Positions 37,369-47,577 of a stretch of DNA of 64,000 nt are shown piece by piece. The first letter of the stretch is position 1. Each line of letters opens with the position of its first letter. The position numbers were made by a program, and so were the translations under genes. This DNA comes from Rhizoclosmatium globosum (lineage: Eukaryota; Chytridiomycota; Chytridiomycetes; Chytridiales; Chytriomycetaceae): the NCBI GenBank assembly GCA_002104985.1, contig MCGO01000017.1, positions 186,001 to 250,000 of the forward strand, in the 5' to 3' direction. The notes beneath the pieces were generated by a model, which saw only the letters and a list, made by a program, of their open reading frames with translations, had not been told where the DNA came from and made no database searches.

Positions 37369-38774
37369 ATGTCGAGTGGTATTGACCGTGCTTCAGACGA
37401 GAAACTTGTCTTTGAAACGTCCTCAAATGTGAAGGTTGTTTCGTCGTTCGATCAAATGGGTTTGAAGGAGGATCTGCTCAGAGGCATTTATGCGTACAGT
37501 GCGTTTAACTGCTTGCTTGTTTGCTTTGTTGCTGGCTACTGATTACTGCAAACAGACTTTGAGAAGCCGTCTGCAATTCAGCAAAGAAGACCCATCGTGA
37601 AGGGACGAGACGTTATTGCTCAGGCCCAGGTGTGTTTGTTGCGCAGTCACTTCAAGTCTCCCTAACGCATTCATTCACTCAGTTGGTACTGGTAAAACGG
37701 CGACCTTCTCTATCTCTGTTCTTCAGTCTATTTCAACCACATCAAAGAAACTCAAGCTATTATTCTGTCGCCAACTAGAGAACTGGCAACTCAGATTCAA
37801 TCTGTAGTTTTGGCGCTCGATTACATGAATGTTCAATTCATGCATGTATCGGTGGAACCTCTGTTGGAGAAGATATTCGAAAGCTCGACCATGGCCAACA
37901 CGTTGTCTCTGGAACACCAGGTATAAAACTCAATATCACTTCTGAAGACTGAATTAAATATTACTGGGTACTTAGGACGTGTATTGATATGATCAAAAGA
38001 AAGCACCTCCGAACTGGATCTATCAAAATGCTTGTTCTTGATGAGGCTGACGAAATGCTCTCACGCGGATTCAAAGACCAAATCTACGACATCTACAGAT
38101 ACCTTCCTCCTCAATTCAGGTTTTACTCCTCTCTGCCACATTGCCACACGACGTGCTTGAAATGAGACAACAAAGTTCATGACTGATCCAATCCGTTGCT
38201 TGTAAAGCGTGACGAATTGACGCTCGAAGGAATCAAACAGTTTTTCGTTGCCGTTGAGCAAGAAGACTGGAAGTTTGAAACTCTTTGTGATTTGTACGAT
38301 TCCCTCACTGTCACTCAAGCAGTCATTTTCTGCAACACCAGAAGAAAGGTATGTGCTGGAGTTTCAAAGTCCTCCTTTCATTTTCTAACCAAAGACATCC
38401 TTACAAGGTTGACTGGCTCACCGAGAAAAAATGCGTGAAGCAAACTTCACAGTCTCATCCATGCACGGAGAAATGCCACAAAAAGAACGTGACTCCATCA
38501 TGCAAGATTCCGTCAAGGCGCACCGCGTCCTCATCACCACAGACGTCTGGGCCCGTGTATCGACGTCCAGCAAGTCTCCCTTGTAATTAACTACGATTTG
38601 CCTGGAAACCGTGAAAACTATATTCACAGAATCGGTCGATCGGGTCGTTTTGGTCGTAAAGGTGTTGCCATCAACTTTGTCAAGAATGAGGATGTGAAGA
38701 TTTTTGAGGATATTGAGCAGTATTACAGTACCCAGATTGATGAGATGCCCATGAATGTTAGTGACTTGGTCTAA
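37369..38774 (+). CDS. FAL1: DEAD-box RNA helicase eIF4A3/FAL1 (exon junction complex)
   Basis: [20 protein letters not shown], then [18 protein letters not shown] (Q-motif region), [10 protein letters not shown], motif I as VGTGKTATF, motif Ia PTREL, GG, TPGR, motif [22 protein letters not shown] and [10 protein letters not shown], motif III SAT, then [42 protein letters not shown] and motif [22 protein letters not shown]. The C-terminus [17 protein letters not shown] is typical of eIF4A3. The [11 protein letters not shown] block and DVWARG (not DLLARG) separate it from eIF4A. About seven introns; one-base breaks near 37680, 38120-38180 and 38510. It could serve as both the Fal1 rRNA-processing helicase and an EJC core. 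Confidence 0.94.
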
Positions 38775-38793
38775 AACGTCACTAAAACGTCAC
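38772..38793 (+). repeat. Perfect 11-bp tandem duplication at the FAL1 stop codon
   Basis: TAAAACGTCAC occurs twice in direct tandem, and the first TAA is the FAL1 stop. A looser echo of the following TCTTTCTCTCCCT...TTTTATT run occurs about 100 bases downstream (38897-38920). Confidence 0.7.
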
Positions 38794-39287
38794 TCTTTCT
38801 CTCCCTTCCTTTTTTATTCAACACCTTCGAATTATTAAAGTGGCTGTTTTATTCTGATGGATGATGTATTTCAATGATGTGGTTAAAAATTGTCATCTTT
38901 CTCTCCCTCTTTTTATTTAACATCTCTGTTTTTATTGCTTGAGTTATATTCTTAGTCATCAGCATGACTGATGATGTGAGCATTTGTATATTTCAGCAAA
39001 ATCGTGGATTCATATTGAAGTATCGTGGGACCAAATGAAATCTTGGATCTGATCGTTTTCTCAAATTGGATATTCTGAGGCTGCAACTAATGTGGCGCGT
39101 GTTGGTGATGGAGATGAAATGAGTGTTGACACAACGCTTTGGACCAAAAATTTGAACAAATGAGCCTCGTTTACCACCCTGCGTCCTCGTTTCTTCAAAG
39201 CCAAACGCAACCAATTTCCATATCATATATATGGTGATTATTCCACTCAATGAGAAAATATACTCACAAAAGCACTTCCTAAGAATT
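38794..39287. other. Spacer between FAL1 and the PLA2-like gene
   Basis: About 490 bases with pyrimidine-rich repeats after FAL1, then the presumed promoter of the secreted protein gene, including an ATATATATGG run at about 39226-39236. No gene seen. Confidence 0.4.
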
Positions 39288-39869
39288 ATGCTCGTCATCT
39301 TAACACTCCTTACGTTTGTGCAAGTCGTCTTTGCAGACTGGCGTTGCTGGTACAACCCATACACAACAATCGAAGGCGGTATCTACGGCCAAGGCAGCTA
39401 CGACATTGAAAACTGTTGGAGTTGGTCTGGCTGTTCCCCATGCCGAAACGTTAATCAAGGGTTCCGTAACTTCAGACAACAAACATCATGTGGATTCAGA
39501 AGGTATAACCGCATTAAGACTTTGACAAAGACTGAAAAGAATCCACAGATCGTACAGTGACGGATGCTCGATGCCAGACTTTGATATTTTTTGGATCCGC
39601 TAAATCCTTCTGTATGAAGCTTGTGTCCAGCACGACTATTGCTACAGCGATGTTGGTAGTCCATATTCTCGATTACAGTGCGATGCCGCATTGGGAAAAA
39701 TATGCGTGCTTTGTGCCAAAGTCTTGACTACTGGTCTTGGAAATCGTGTGTTGCCGCTTCATACACTGCTGTTAGCGTTCTTGTTGTGGCTCCACAAGGG
39801 CAGGAGGCTTATGATTACGATCGTGAATATTGCGGCGCAAGAAACGAGCCCTGGAATGGATACAACTAG
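39288..39869 (+). CDS. Secreted phospholipase A2-like protein
   Basis: The start at 39288 gives a signal peptide (MLVILTLLTFVQVVFA) cleaved before DWRCWY; an in-frame ATG at 39231 would add a charged leader. A Cys/Trp/Gly-rich N-terminal segment follows (CWSWSGCSPC), then a standard intron at about 39503-39549. Exon 2 holds the sequence ACVQHDYCY, which matches the calcium-dependent PLA2 active-site consensus C-x-x-H-D-x-C-Y with the His-Asp pair, and further on a CDAAL...M..LC segment like the second PLA2 helix. Two or three one-base breaks (39590-39615, about 39700) scatter these over frames. The family hydrolyses the sn-2 ester of phospholipids; an external nutritional or signalling role is a guess. 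It ends NEPWNGYN. Identity rests mainly on the active-site block. Confidence 0.6.
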
Positions 39870-39945
39870 CCGCCGTGACTGAGACGAAAGAAGCGGAGCT
39901 ACCTTTACACTTCATCCTTAGCAGTACATTTAGATTCGAAAGTGG

Positions 39946-39951
39946 AATAAA
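39946..39951 (+). terminator. Polyadenylation signal AATAAA
   Basis: AATAAA 77 bases after the stop of the PLA2-like gene. Confidence 0.45.
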
Positions 39952-40068
39952 GAGTTGTTTGGGGATTGATTACAAAAATACATTAGAACCCTAAACATTA
40001 GAGTATTTAATCTGCAATGATTTCGGTAAGACAACAGTAAACCTCCACCATCGCAATCTGTAATACAG

Positions 40069-40124
<56 letters not shown>
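40069..40124 (+). repeat. Uninterrupted poly(C) tract, 56 bases
   Basis: A pure run of C from 40069 to 40124, flanked by unique sequence on both sides, in the 570-base gap between the PLA2-like and MFS genes. The opposite strand is poly(G). The true length may differ because such runs are hard to sequence. Confidence 0.9.
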
Positions 40125-40200
40125 ATAATGCGGCACCGTGAGTTTGGTAAGGCTATGGTGGGGTAAACCACGACACCCATTACTAATATGTGATTTCAAA

Positions 40201-40222
40201 CAGACGGCTCTCAGACGGCTCT
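40201..40222 (+). repeat. Perfect 11-bp tandem duplication
   Basis: CAGACGGCTCT twice in direct tandem, 76 bases after the poly(C) tract and upstream of the MFS gene, in its likely promoter. Confidence 0.7.
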
Positions 40223-40441
40223 CTCCTGTCGTCGAATTTATTCAACCTTACGTCCACTTCTTGTCATTGCCGAGGTTTTTAGTTTTCCTTCCTCCTTGTT
40301 AATTTACTCATTTCGCTTGCATTACTCATCTATGCAGTAAGCCAAAGTGAGAAATCACAAACCCATTTCTGATTTCTAATTCTTGATTTCTCATAATTGT
40401 GTGCAGCTGAGTTGCGCAACCAGAAAATTTTCCAAGAAGTC

Positions 40442-42193
40442 ATGGCTGTCGATGCGCAAAGCTCTGCTGCGCCAGATGGCGAGTTTATACGGACAGATCT
40501 CGAAGCTGGTTCATCTTCGAAAGACGAACTAGTCGTCGTTGACTCCAACCCCCAAGATTCCAGTACATCCGTAGACTCCAAGTTCACAACGGTTCGAGTA
40601 CCTCTTACCCGTCTTCAATTCGTTTCTGTTGTTATATCACTCTCTCTTGGAGTCCTGTTAGCTGCCCTAGACCAAACAATCGTCGCAAGTGCCTTGAAAT
40701 CAATTGTTTCCGATTTAGGCCGACAAGACCTCCTTTCATGGATTGGCTCAGGATACATGCTAACATCATGTGCTTTTTGTCCTCTGTATGGGAAGTTTGC
40801 TGACATATTCGGTCGAAAGTGGACTTTCATTGCAGCGTTGGGAATATTTGAATTAGGGTCATTGGTGTGTGCAATTGCTACAAGTATGCCAATGTTGATT
40901 ATCGGGAGAGCCGTTGCAGGATTGGGCGGCGGCGGTGTAATGTCGCTTGTGTTTATTATTCTCAGTGATATTGTGAGCATTCAAGATCGAGGAAAGTATC
41001 AAGGACTGATTGTAAGTTTCTTCCCATCTGCTTAAATATGACTAATAGCATTGAAGGGAGGTACTTACACCTTCGCCTCCGTCCTCGGTCCATTAATTGG
41101 TGGATCCTTTGTGGATCACGCGACTTGGAGATGGTGTTTCTATATCAACTTGCCAATTGGTGCAATCACTATCGCGGTAGTGGTTGCGCTGCTCAAGTTC
41201 CCTCCAACAGAAGGAAGTATGTCCGAAAAACTGAAGCGCATTGATTATGTTGGCGCCACACTCTTGATTTGTGCCATCATTTCCCTGCTTGTCCCGATTC
41301 AGCTGGGAGGAACAGAATGGGCCTGGTCTTCTGCAGCCACAATCGTTTGCTTTATTCTTGCCGTCATGTTTGCTGGTGCATTCGTATACGTCGAAGGACG
41401 CGTGGCGGAGCCCATCATCCCATATTCCCTCTTCAAGACACAAACAGTTCCCGCGCTTCTGGTCGTCACCTTCTGCCTTGGAGCAAGCATGTTCACCGCC
41501 ATTTACTACACCTCTCTGTTCTTCCAAATCGCACAAGGATACTCTGCAACTGGAGCTGGAATCCAATCTGTTCCCCTCATTCTCGGCGCCGTTCTTGTTT
41601 CCATCGCATCTGGCTTCTTTGTTTCAAGAACAGGAAAATACAAGATGTTTTTCTTCCTGGGACCGATTTTCATGATTGCTGGAATTGTTCTCATGTCATA
41701 CTTGGATCAGAATTCCTCAATGGTACAAAAAATCATGTATTTAGTGATTTTTGGAATGGGGACGGGATCTCAGACTCAAATGTCTGTGCTGGCGTTGCAA
41801 TCGAGTGTGGAATATACCGAAATGGCCATTGTTACTGCAGTTGGAAGGACTTTCCAGCAGCTTGGAGGCAGTGTTGGTGTCGCAATCATTGGAAATATCC
41901 TGAACACTGTTTTGCAAAGCAAGATTTCTGCAGAAACACAGTCTGCTATCGATATGATTGCCGCCAAGGTGCCTCAAATAGACTCCTCGCAACCATTACA
42001 AGTTATTCAGTTTCTTCAGGATTCGAACTCATATCCCTCCATGTTAGCAGAACTAGTTTCTGACTTTGTAGCAAGTTACAAATTAGCATATTTATCCATT
42101 CTTCCTTTTCCTGTATTGATTTTGGTGGCTGCATTCTTTGTGAAGCAATATGCGGTGAAAGGAAAGAGTGCAACGGGCAAAACATCGAAATAA
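40442..42193 (+). CDS. MFS drug/proton antiporter, DHA2 (14-TM) family
   Basis: An export pump of the Azr1/Vba/AflT type. After a 60-residue acidic N-terminus ([15 protein letters not shown]) come 14 hydrophobic segments. Motifs: [13 protein letters not shown] in TM1, [25 protein letters not shown] (motif A, G-x-x-D-x-x-G-R-K/R), [12 protein letters not shown] (motif B/C region), [20 protein letters not shown] (antiporter motif C) and NLPIGAI. The last third holds [17 protein letters not shown] and [15 protein letters not shown], both typical of DHA2. One intron at about 41010-41050 splits the gene; the frame is otherwise open for 1.7 kb with no break. I chose 40442 over 40397, because the latter's sequence looks like a splice acceptor region. 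Substrate unknown: toxic compounds, amino acids or siderophores. Confidence 0.93.
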
Positions 42194-43123
42194 AATCACG
42201 GAAAGATATCTATAAATGATTCAAAACTCTCCCTATTTTACGATAAAAGTGCTGTCCAAAATGCTCCCTCCACCAATCAATTCGTAGCCTCAAGCGATCC
42301 ACAACCAAATTTCAGAAACTACAATTTCACTCTCTTAATTATTGACAGTGGTGAGGAGATTGAATGGTCGGACGGCTGCGGTGGCTGGTGATGTACTGTT
42401 TAACACGAGGATGAAACCACCATCGTTTCTTTGTTTCCCCTACAGTACGACTTTGCATCAAAACTAGGATGTATTGTACCATTCCTGTCGTTAAAAGCCA
42501 TTGAGGTGATTTGTTTCTTGCGTTCCAACTCAATCTCTTGTGAACACCACGGATGACTCATAACCTATTCAAAAATTCAACAAATAATCTTAAGAAATTT
42601 TATCATACATCATTAATTATGGCTCTTTCCGACGAGTTGTATGTCAATAGTTGTCGGAGCAGGTCTCGACATCCTTTTTTGGACAGTCAATACCGACAGT
42701 GAGATAAGGAATATCAAACTTTCAATAAGGTTACAAGATTCCAGTCGATGTTCTAATTTGTAAACTCTCCGACTGATTTCATAGGGAGTTTCAAAAGGAA
42801 AGTCTTCCTGGATGACTATGGTGGTGGCTTCGGAATTTCTACACGTATCACATCAATGCAGTTGTTCAAAGCCCATTTTTGATTTTGATATTTACTGTGA
42901 CAAATTTAAGTCACCAATGCAACATTGGTAGAATACTTGTTGGTTTAGAAGGGTTCCTGTAAGTTCATTTTGAAAAAACAAAAACAATGAGATTTGAGCT
43001 CGGCAAAATCCAGAAAAACGTGGGACTCCGTAACATATATACTGTATATTTACAACATCATCATTGAACCAACGTTCGATTAAAGAAAAACTAAAGAAAT
43101 AACAACACTGAAAGAGCCCATGG
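42194..43123. other. Intergenic region, longest empty stretch
   Basis: About 930 bases between convergent genes. AT-rich, no supported coding frame on either strand, no tRNA and no repeat noticed. A short TATATACTGTATAT run at about 43035-43050 lies next to the end of the PH gene. Confidence 0.4.
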
Positions 43124-44155
43124 TTAAAACTGGATGTACATCTTATTCACTTGCGCTTTAGAGCTCTTGACTTTCTTTGGGAGGACCACACCAGCATCCT
43201 TGCCGATCAGAGACGGCTTACGCTTAACTTGTTCATCGTCATCATCAACACCACCGAAAATGCCTCCTCCACGAATTCCAACAGGTCCTTGGGATGAAAC
43301 AGAGTTTCTCGCGGACTTGCGTCGGAGTAGTAGCTAAGCGAAGGGTTCGACATTTCCGAGTCTCGTCTTGCTGAGAGAGGTGGCATCATGACAGACTCTG
43401 GGTAGGATCCGTAAGTGGTAGAGTTTGAGAGAGAAAGTCGGCGTTGCAATCCAGGTCATCAATGTCAGCTTGAGCGGCCTGCTAGAATAGACACAGTGTC
43501 AGAATGACTATACCAACTTGGCAACTAGAGCATGAAACTTACAATTTGAGCAAGTTCCAACTGCATTTGCAGTCTGCGCACTCGTTCTTGAGCAGAGGTC
43601 AAATCTTCCTCCACAACATTTCGTTTTGACTCAGAGTACGAGAGACTGGAATCATGGCAACTCCGTTCGATGTTGAGTTTACGATTTCGTTGTTAACAAA
43701 GTCGATCCAAGTGTTTTTGGACGATTTGTTGAGCGTTGAGAGACTGTGTTTCCGGAGTGGTTAGCATTGCCTCATCACAGAGTCCATTGACATACATCCA
43801 AGACTTCTTCATATCAGTAGCGTCTCCAACAATCTCGAAAGCAAGTGGAGAGGGAGAAGCCAGCTTGACAGTGGGAAAGACAGTGGTTGAAGTGCAGAGC
43901 TCCATTCTGTCAATCTCAACTGAGTCCATTGATGCTGATTCAAAGAGGAACATGTGGCCGTTTGAGAGGACGCAGTAGCGGTGGATCCATTCGACAGCAT
44001 CATCACTGGTGATGGAAGAAGGCACAGTGTCTATGTAGCCACTAACAGCGAATTCATCATCTGTTGGCAGAGCGTAAGTCCCCTATGATCTCAGTAGTTT
44101 CCTGCTTACCAGCGAGGTCCTGCACTCGGACGGTGGTGGGGAATATGGGGGACAT
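43124..44155 (-). CDS. PH-domain protein, copy 1 of a tandem pair
   Basis: Exon 1 is MSPIFPTTVRVQDLA; after a short intron comes a PH-like domain: DEFAVSGYIDTVPS, EWIHRYCVLSNGHMFLFESA, PSPLAFEIVGDATDMKKSWM, with the final tryptophan helix replaced by the WMYVNGL context. A helical stretch near 43620-43560 (ERVRRLQMQLELAQ) suggests a coiled coil. The C-terminus reads GIRGGGIFGG, an acidic run, then a basic Lys-rich tail ending MYIQF, read in a frame shifted against the preceding exon near 43330-43280. The neighbouring gene has the same order of parts. PH domains bind phosphoinositides or proteins; no catalytic domain is present, so this is probably an adaptor at a membrane. Confidence 0.6.
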
Positions 44156-44464
44156 GTGAAAGTGTTGAGGGCTTGTGGGATTGTTTTTTTTGGAGGAGAT
44201 ATTCACTGCGGGTGGCGTGTCCTCTCCCACAAAGAAGGTGCCTCCCTTATAAACGCATCTTATCGATGTCAGTTTGATATCCTGATCTTGTCTCTAGTGG
44301 TTGCGTGCAAAAAAGATACATTCTGGACGCGCAAATAGATCCCTTGCCGGAATCACATGGTGCCTCCCATAAGTTTGAACGCAAAAAGGTTTGCATTCAA
44401 GGAATAACGAAATGTATTTGAGAATATACAGCATTAATGAGCAAGTTGGTAATTGAAAACTAGA

Positions 44465-45533
44465 TTAGAACTGGATGAAGCTCTTGGCCATAGCTGCCTT
44501 TGCATGAGCTTTCTTCTTCTTTTCATCGCTTTTGATAGATGGGGATTTTGGATGCTCCTCCTCTTGGCTGGTTGGTAATCCGAAAATGCCCCCTCCCTTG
44601 ATTCCACCCGCAGAAGATCCTGAATGATGAGAATAGAGATCTGACTGTCTTTGATAGCCTTGGTTACGGGAATAATCTTCATATTGAGTTGACAATGTTC
44701 CATTACTGGAAATACTGTCGTGGACGGTATGAAACTTGTGGGGATCGTGGCGGGTACCCATGAGCCATTTGCTTTTCATTCAGTTCTTGCTGTGCCATAT
44801 GAAGCTGCTCACGCAAAACCCTGACACGCTCCTGAGGATCGACAGCTCTTCTTCCGTTCCCATAGACGTCGTCCAAACTTTGGAGAGTCTCGTTTGTGTG
44901 CACACGTCTGGGAATTCTTGGAGACATAGCTGGCGCTCGTGAAATAAGCAAATAAATCATGTCTATCCAGGTTTCTTAGATATCTTTGATCCCGTGGCGA
45001 ATCTGATGGAGATGAATGTTAGTTGTGATACCAAACTCAACGTTCCTGTTCAATACATACATCCACGATTTACCAATAGTCTCATCCACCACTTCAAATG
45101 CCAGTGGATTATTGGTCCAAGGGACGTCAGCCAAGACGGTGGCGCTATGACTCAAACAAAACTCGTCAATAACTTTCAGCCGGATCCGATGTTGCAAACT
45201 GGCACAAGCGATCCTTCGAAAGAACAAAGAAACGTCGTAACCACAGGACTTCACTCGTTGCATCAGCTTCCGCAGCAAAGTGAAGAAATCCGGAGAGAGC
45301 GGACGTGTCGGCTAAGGCCCAAGTTAGCAAGAAGCAAATAGCGATTGATATGGGATACTTACAGAGAAGATCCGAGACGGTCTTAGAGTGCCTCGACGCT
45401 GTAATTCATTCAAGATAAGGGGATCACCACTGATATAGGTCCGCACAAACAAACCTTTCACGTTGACAGTGTCCAAGCTAGAGTCCAAATCACGAAGCAA
45501 TGCATCAATAGCATCCATATTACGTTGTGTCAT
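44465..45533 (-). CDS. PH-domain protein, copy 2 of a tandem pair
   Basis: MTQRNMDAIDALLRDLDSSL starts a longer N-terminus than in copy 1. After an intron the PH-like domain reads LSGFLHFAAEADATSEVLWL, RRFFVLSKDRLCQF, then in a shifted frame FCLSHSATV, NNPLAFEVVDETIGKSWMYV. A coiled-coil piece follows (QERVRVLREQLHMAQQELNE) and the C-terminus has GGIKGGGIFGLP and a Lys-rich tail ending SFIQF at 44465. Domain order, the GGGIFG motif and the IQF end are shared with the next gene downstream, so the two are tandem paralogues about 310 bases apart. Frame break at about 45175. Function not known; likely membrane-binding adaptor. Confidence 0.6.
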
Positions 45534-45850
45534 CAGTACGACAAAGGTTGCTGATTGGGGGTGCTTTTGATCAGGGTTTTGTGCCTTCCTGAAAATCGTA
45601 TTTTGGGCCCAAGCCCTGTCAGTGTCTGCCCGTGCAACCCCGCCTCGTTTTTAAAAGATAAGATCAAAATGAAGTTTTATCCTTGGCAATTTGCACAAGG
45701 GTCTCAGTATTCTGGGATTTGATCGAGTATGTTTAAATTGATACGAAATCCAATGAGTGGCGTCAACCATTGTGTCTTTTGAAAATGAAGGTTTGGAATC
45801 CTCTTTATTCTGCACTTAAGAAACAGAGAAACGAATTAGTGCTCTAGTGC
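45534..45850. other. Spacer between PH copy 2 and the aldo-keto reductase
   Basis: About 317 bases. On the minus strand it contains the promoter of PH copy 2 and the 3' UTR of the reductase. Nothing else seen. Confidence 0.4.
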
Positions 45851-47174
45851 TCAACGGAACTTAATTGGAGCGTCTGGCTTGTTGGCCAAAATAGCTTCAA
45901 TTTCCTCAATAACCTCGGCAGTCAACTTGGGAACAACTTCCAAAGCCTTGACGTTTTCAGTGACCTGGGAGGCTCTAGAAGCACCAGTAATAACAGTGGA
46001 AACATTTGGGTTCTTGACACACCAAGCCAAGGCCAATTGAGCCAGTGTGCATTCCAACTTGTCAGCGATTGGCTTGAGCAGATCAACCTTGGCAAGCTTA
46101 GCCTTACCCTCAGGAGTCTCCAATCCAGCAGCAATACGCTGCATGATGGCACTGTCCTTCATAGCCAAACGAGAGTCGGCTGGAATTTCCTTGTTGTACT
46201 TTCCAGTCAACACACCAGAAGCCAATGGAGACCAAATGGTAGTTCCCAAGCCGTGCTTCTCGTACAAGGGAGCATACTCCTTCTCAAAACGTTCACGGTG
46301 GAACATGTTGTACTGTGGCTGCTCCATCAAAGGTCCAATCAAACCAAGCTTCTCGGCAATACGATGAGCGTCAGTAAGCTGTTCAGCAGACCACTCAGAG
46401 GTACCCCAGTAAAAGGCCCATCCCTTCTCAATGACCCAGTTGAAGGCGCGAACGACTTCCTCCATTGGAGTGTCAACATCTGGACGGTGAGCGAAAATCA
46501 AGTCAACGTAGTCCAACTGGAGACGCTCCAAAGCGGCCTTGGTTCCTTCGACAATGTGCTTGCGGGAGAGTCCCTTCTCGTTCACACCTTCGCCACCCCT
46601 ATTTCAAACACGGAGCATTTAGTCCATCGCGCGTTCCGCACTTCCGTGTTTCCGCATGACTCACCAGAAGATCTTGGTGGAAATGACGTAGGAAGAACGC
46701 TTCCATCCAAACTTCTTAATAGCCTTACCCATGGCGATTTCAGACCGGCCTTCCGCGTAAACTAAGAAGCCCGCTAGACGTTAGCATGCAGCTGCAACCG
46801 TCAAACTGTGACACAAAGTACCTTCGGCATTGTCAAAGAAGTTGATGCCGTGCTGTAAGGGAAGGGACGCGTGGTTAGCATTAGTGAGCACGGATCACGT
46901 TTGAAAAACAGCCTCACCTCGTACGCCTCTTTCAAACACTGCTCGGCAACGTCTTCACCGACTACACACAATCGAAACATGTTACGAGAGTTTAAGTATG
47001 ATCCGGGACTCACCTTGACCACCGTATGTCACCCATCCTCCAAGTGAGACTGTGATAGCAGATCAGTTTACAGCAGCTTCCGGCACACCCTGTATAGATG
47101 AGATACATACGAACAGAGACTTTCAATCCAGACTTTCCGAGGTAACGGTACTCCATTTTCGTTGGTGTTGCCAT
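45851..47174 (-). CDS. Aldo-keto reductase of the Kv-channel beta-subunit type (AKR6)
   Basis: NADPH-dependent reductase. [20 protein letters not shown] starts at 47174, then [36 protein letters not shown] (catalytic Asp and Tyr), [20 protein letters not shown] (Lys) and IFWGG. The last exon (46600-45851) is clean: [37 protein letters not shown] (His), [47 protein letters not shown] and [25 protein letters not shown] and EQP.YNM are the AKR6 hallmarks shared with plant and animal Kv-beta. Five introns in the first third. Strong codon bias in the last exon suggests high expression. Whether a K+ channel partner exists cannot be told here. Confidence 0.95.
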
Positions 47175-47577
47175 TTTGATTCGATTTGTGATGAGTTTTC
47201 AGGTTGGGTTTTACGAAAAAGCCACAACAATCAGCAACCGTGCGAATTGCAACATCGTTGTTTATGGTTGTTTTGGTTGTTTCGCTGATCTGACAACGAA
47301 GGAAGTTCAATAAGCATTGCCCGTAACAAGCTCTGCCAATCGTTTCCGACCCAATTAAATAGGACCTCATTGCCTTCATAGTTGTGAAGTGATTATGTCA
47401 ACCTGGTTTCCATAAGATTAAAAAGTTCCGACCTACGTTCTATCGATTGATAACTTAACCTCATTCACATTCATAGAAGATAGAACAGTACTATATTTCA
47501 TAAAATCAAAATGAAAACAAAGGAAACAAAATAACAGGAGACGGAGTGAATGCAGTAATCAAAAATGTTGGATGCTT
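47175..47577. other. Spacer between the reductase and the UPF0658 gene
   Basis: About 400 bases: promoter of the reductase and 3' UTR of the upstream gene. No gene seen. Confidence 0.4.

Noticed and set aside
39930..40199. Minus-strand frame with a glycine run
   Set aside because: The glycines are only the translation of the poly(C) tract; no signal or conserved flank supports a protein.
41269..42063. 264-codon plus-strand frame inside the MFS gene
   Set aside because: It overlaps the well-supported DHA2 frame, is rich in Cys/His/Trp/Ser and shows no family pattern; it is a shadow frame.
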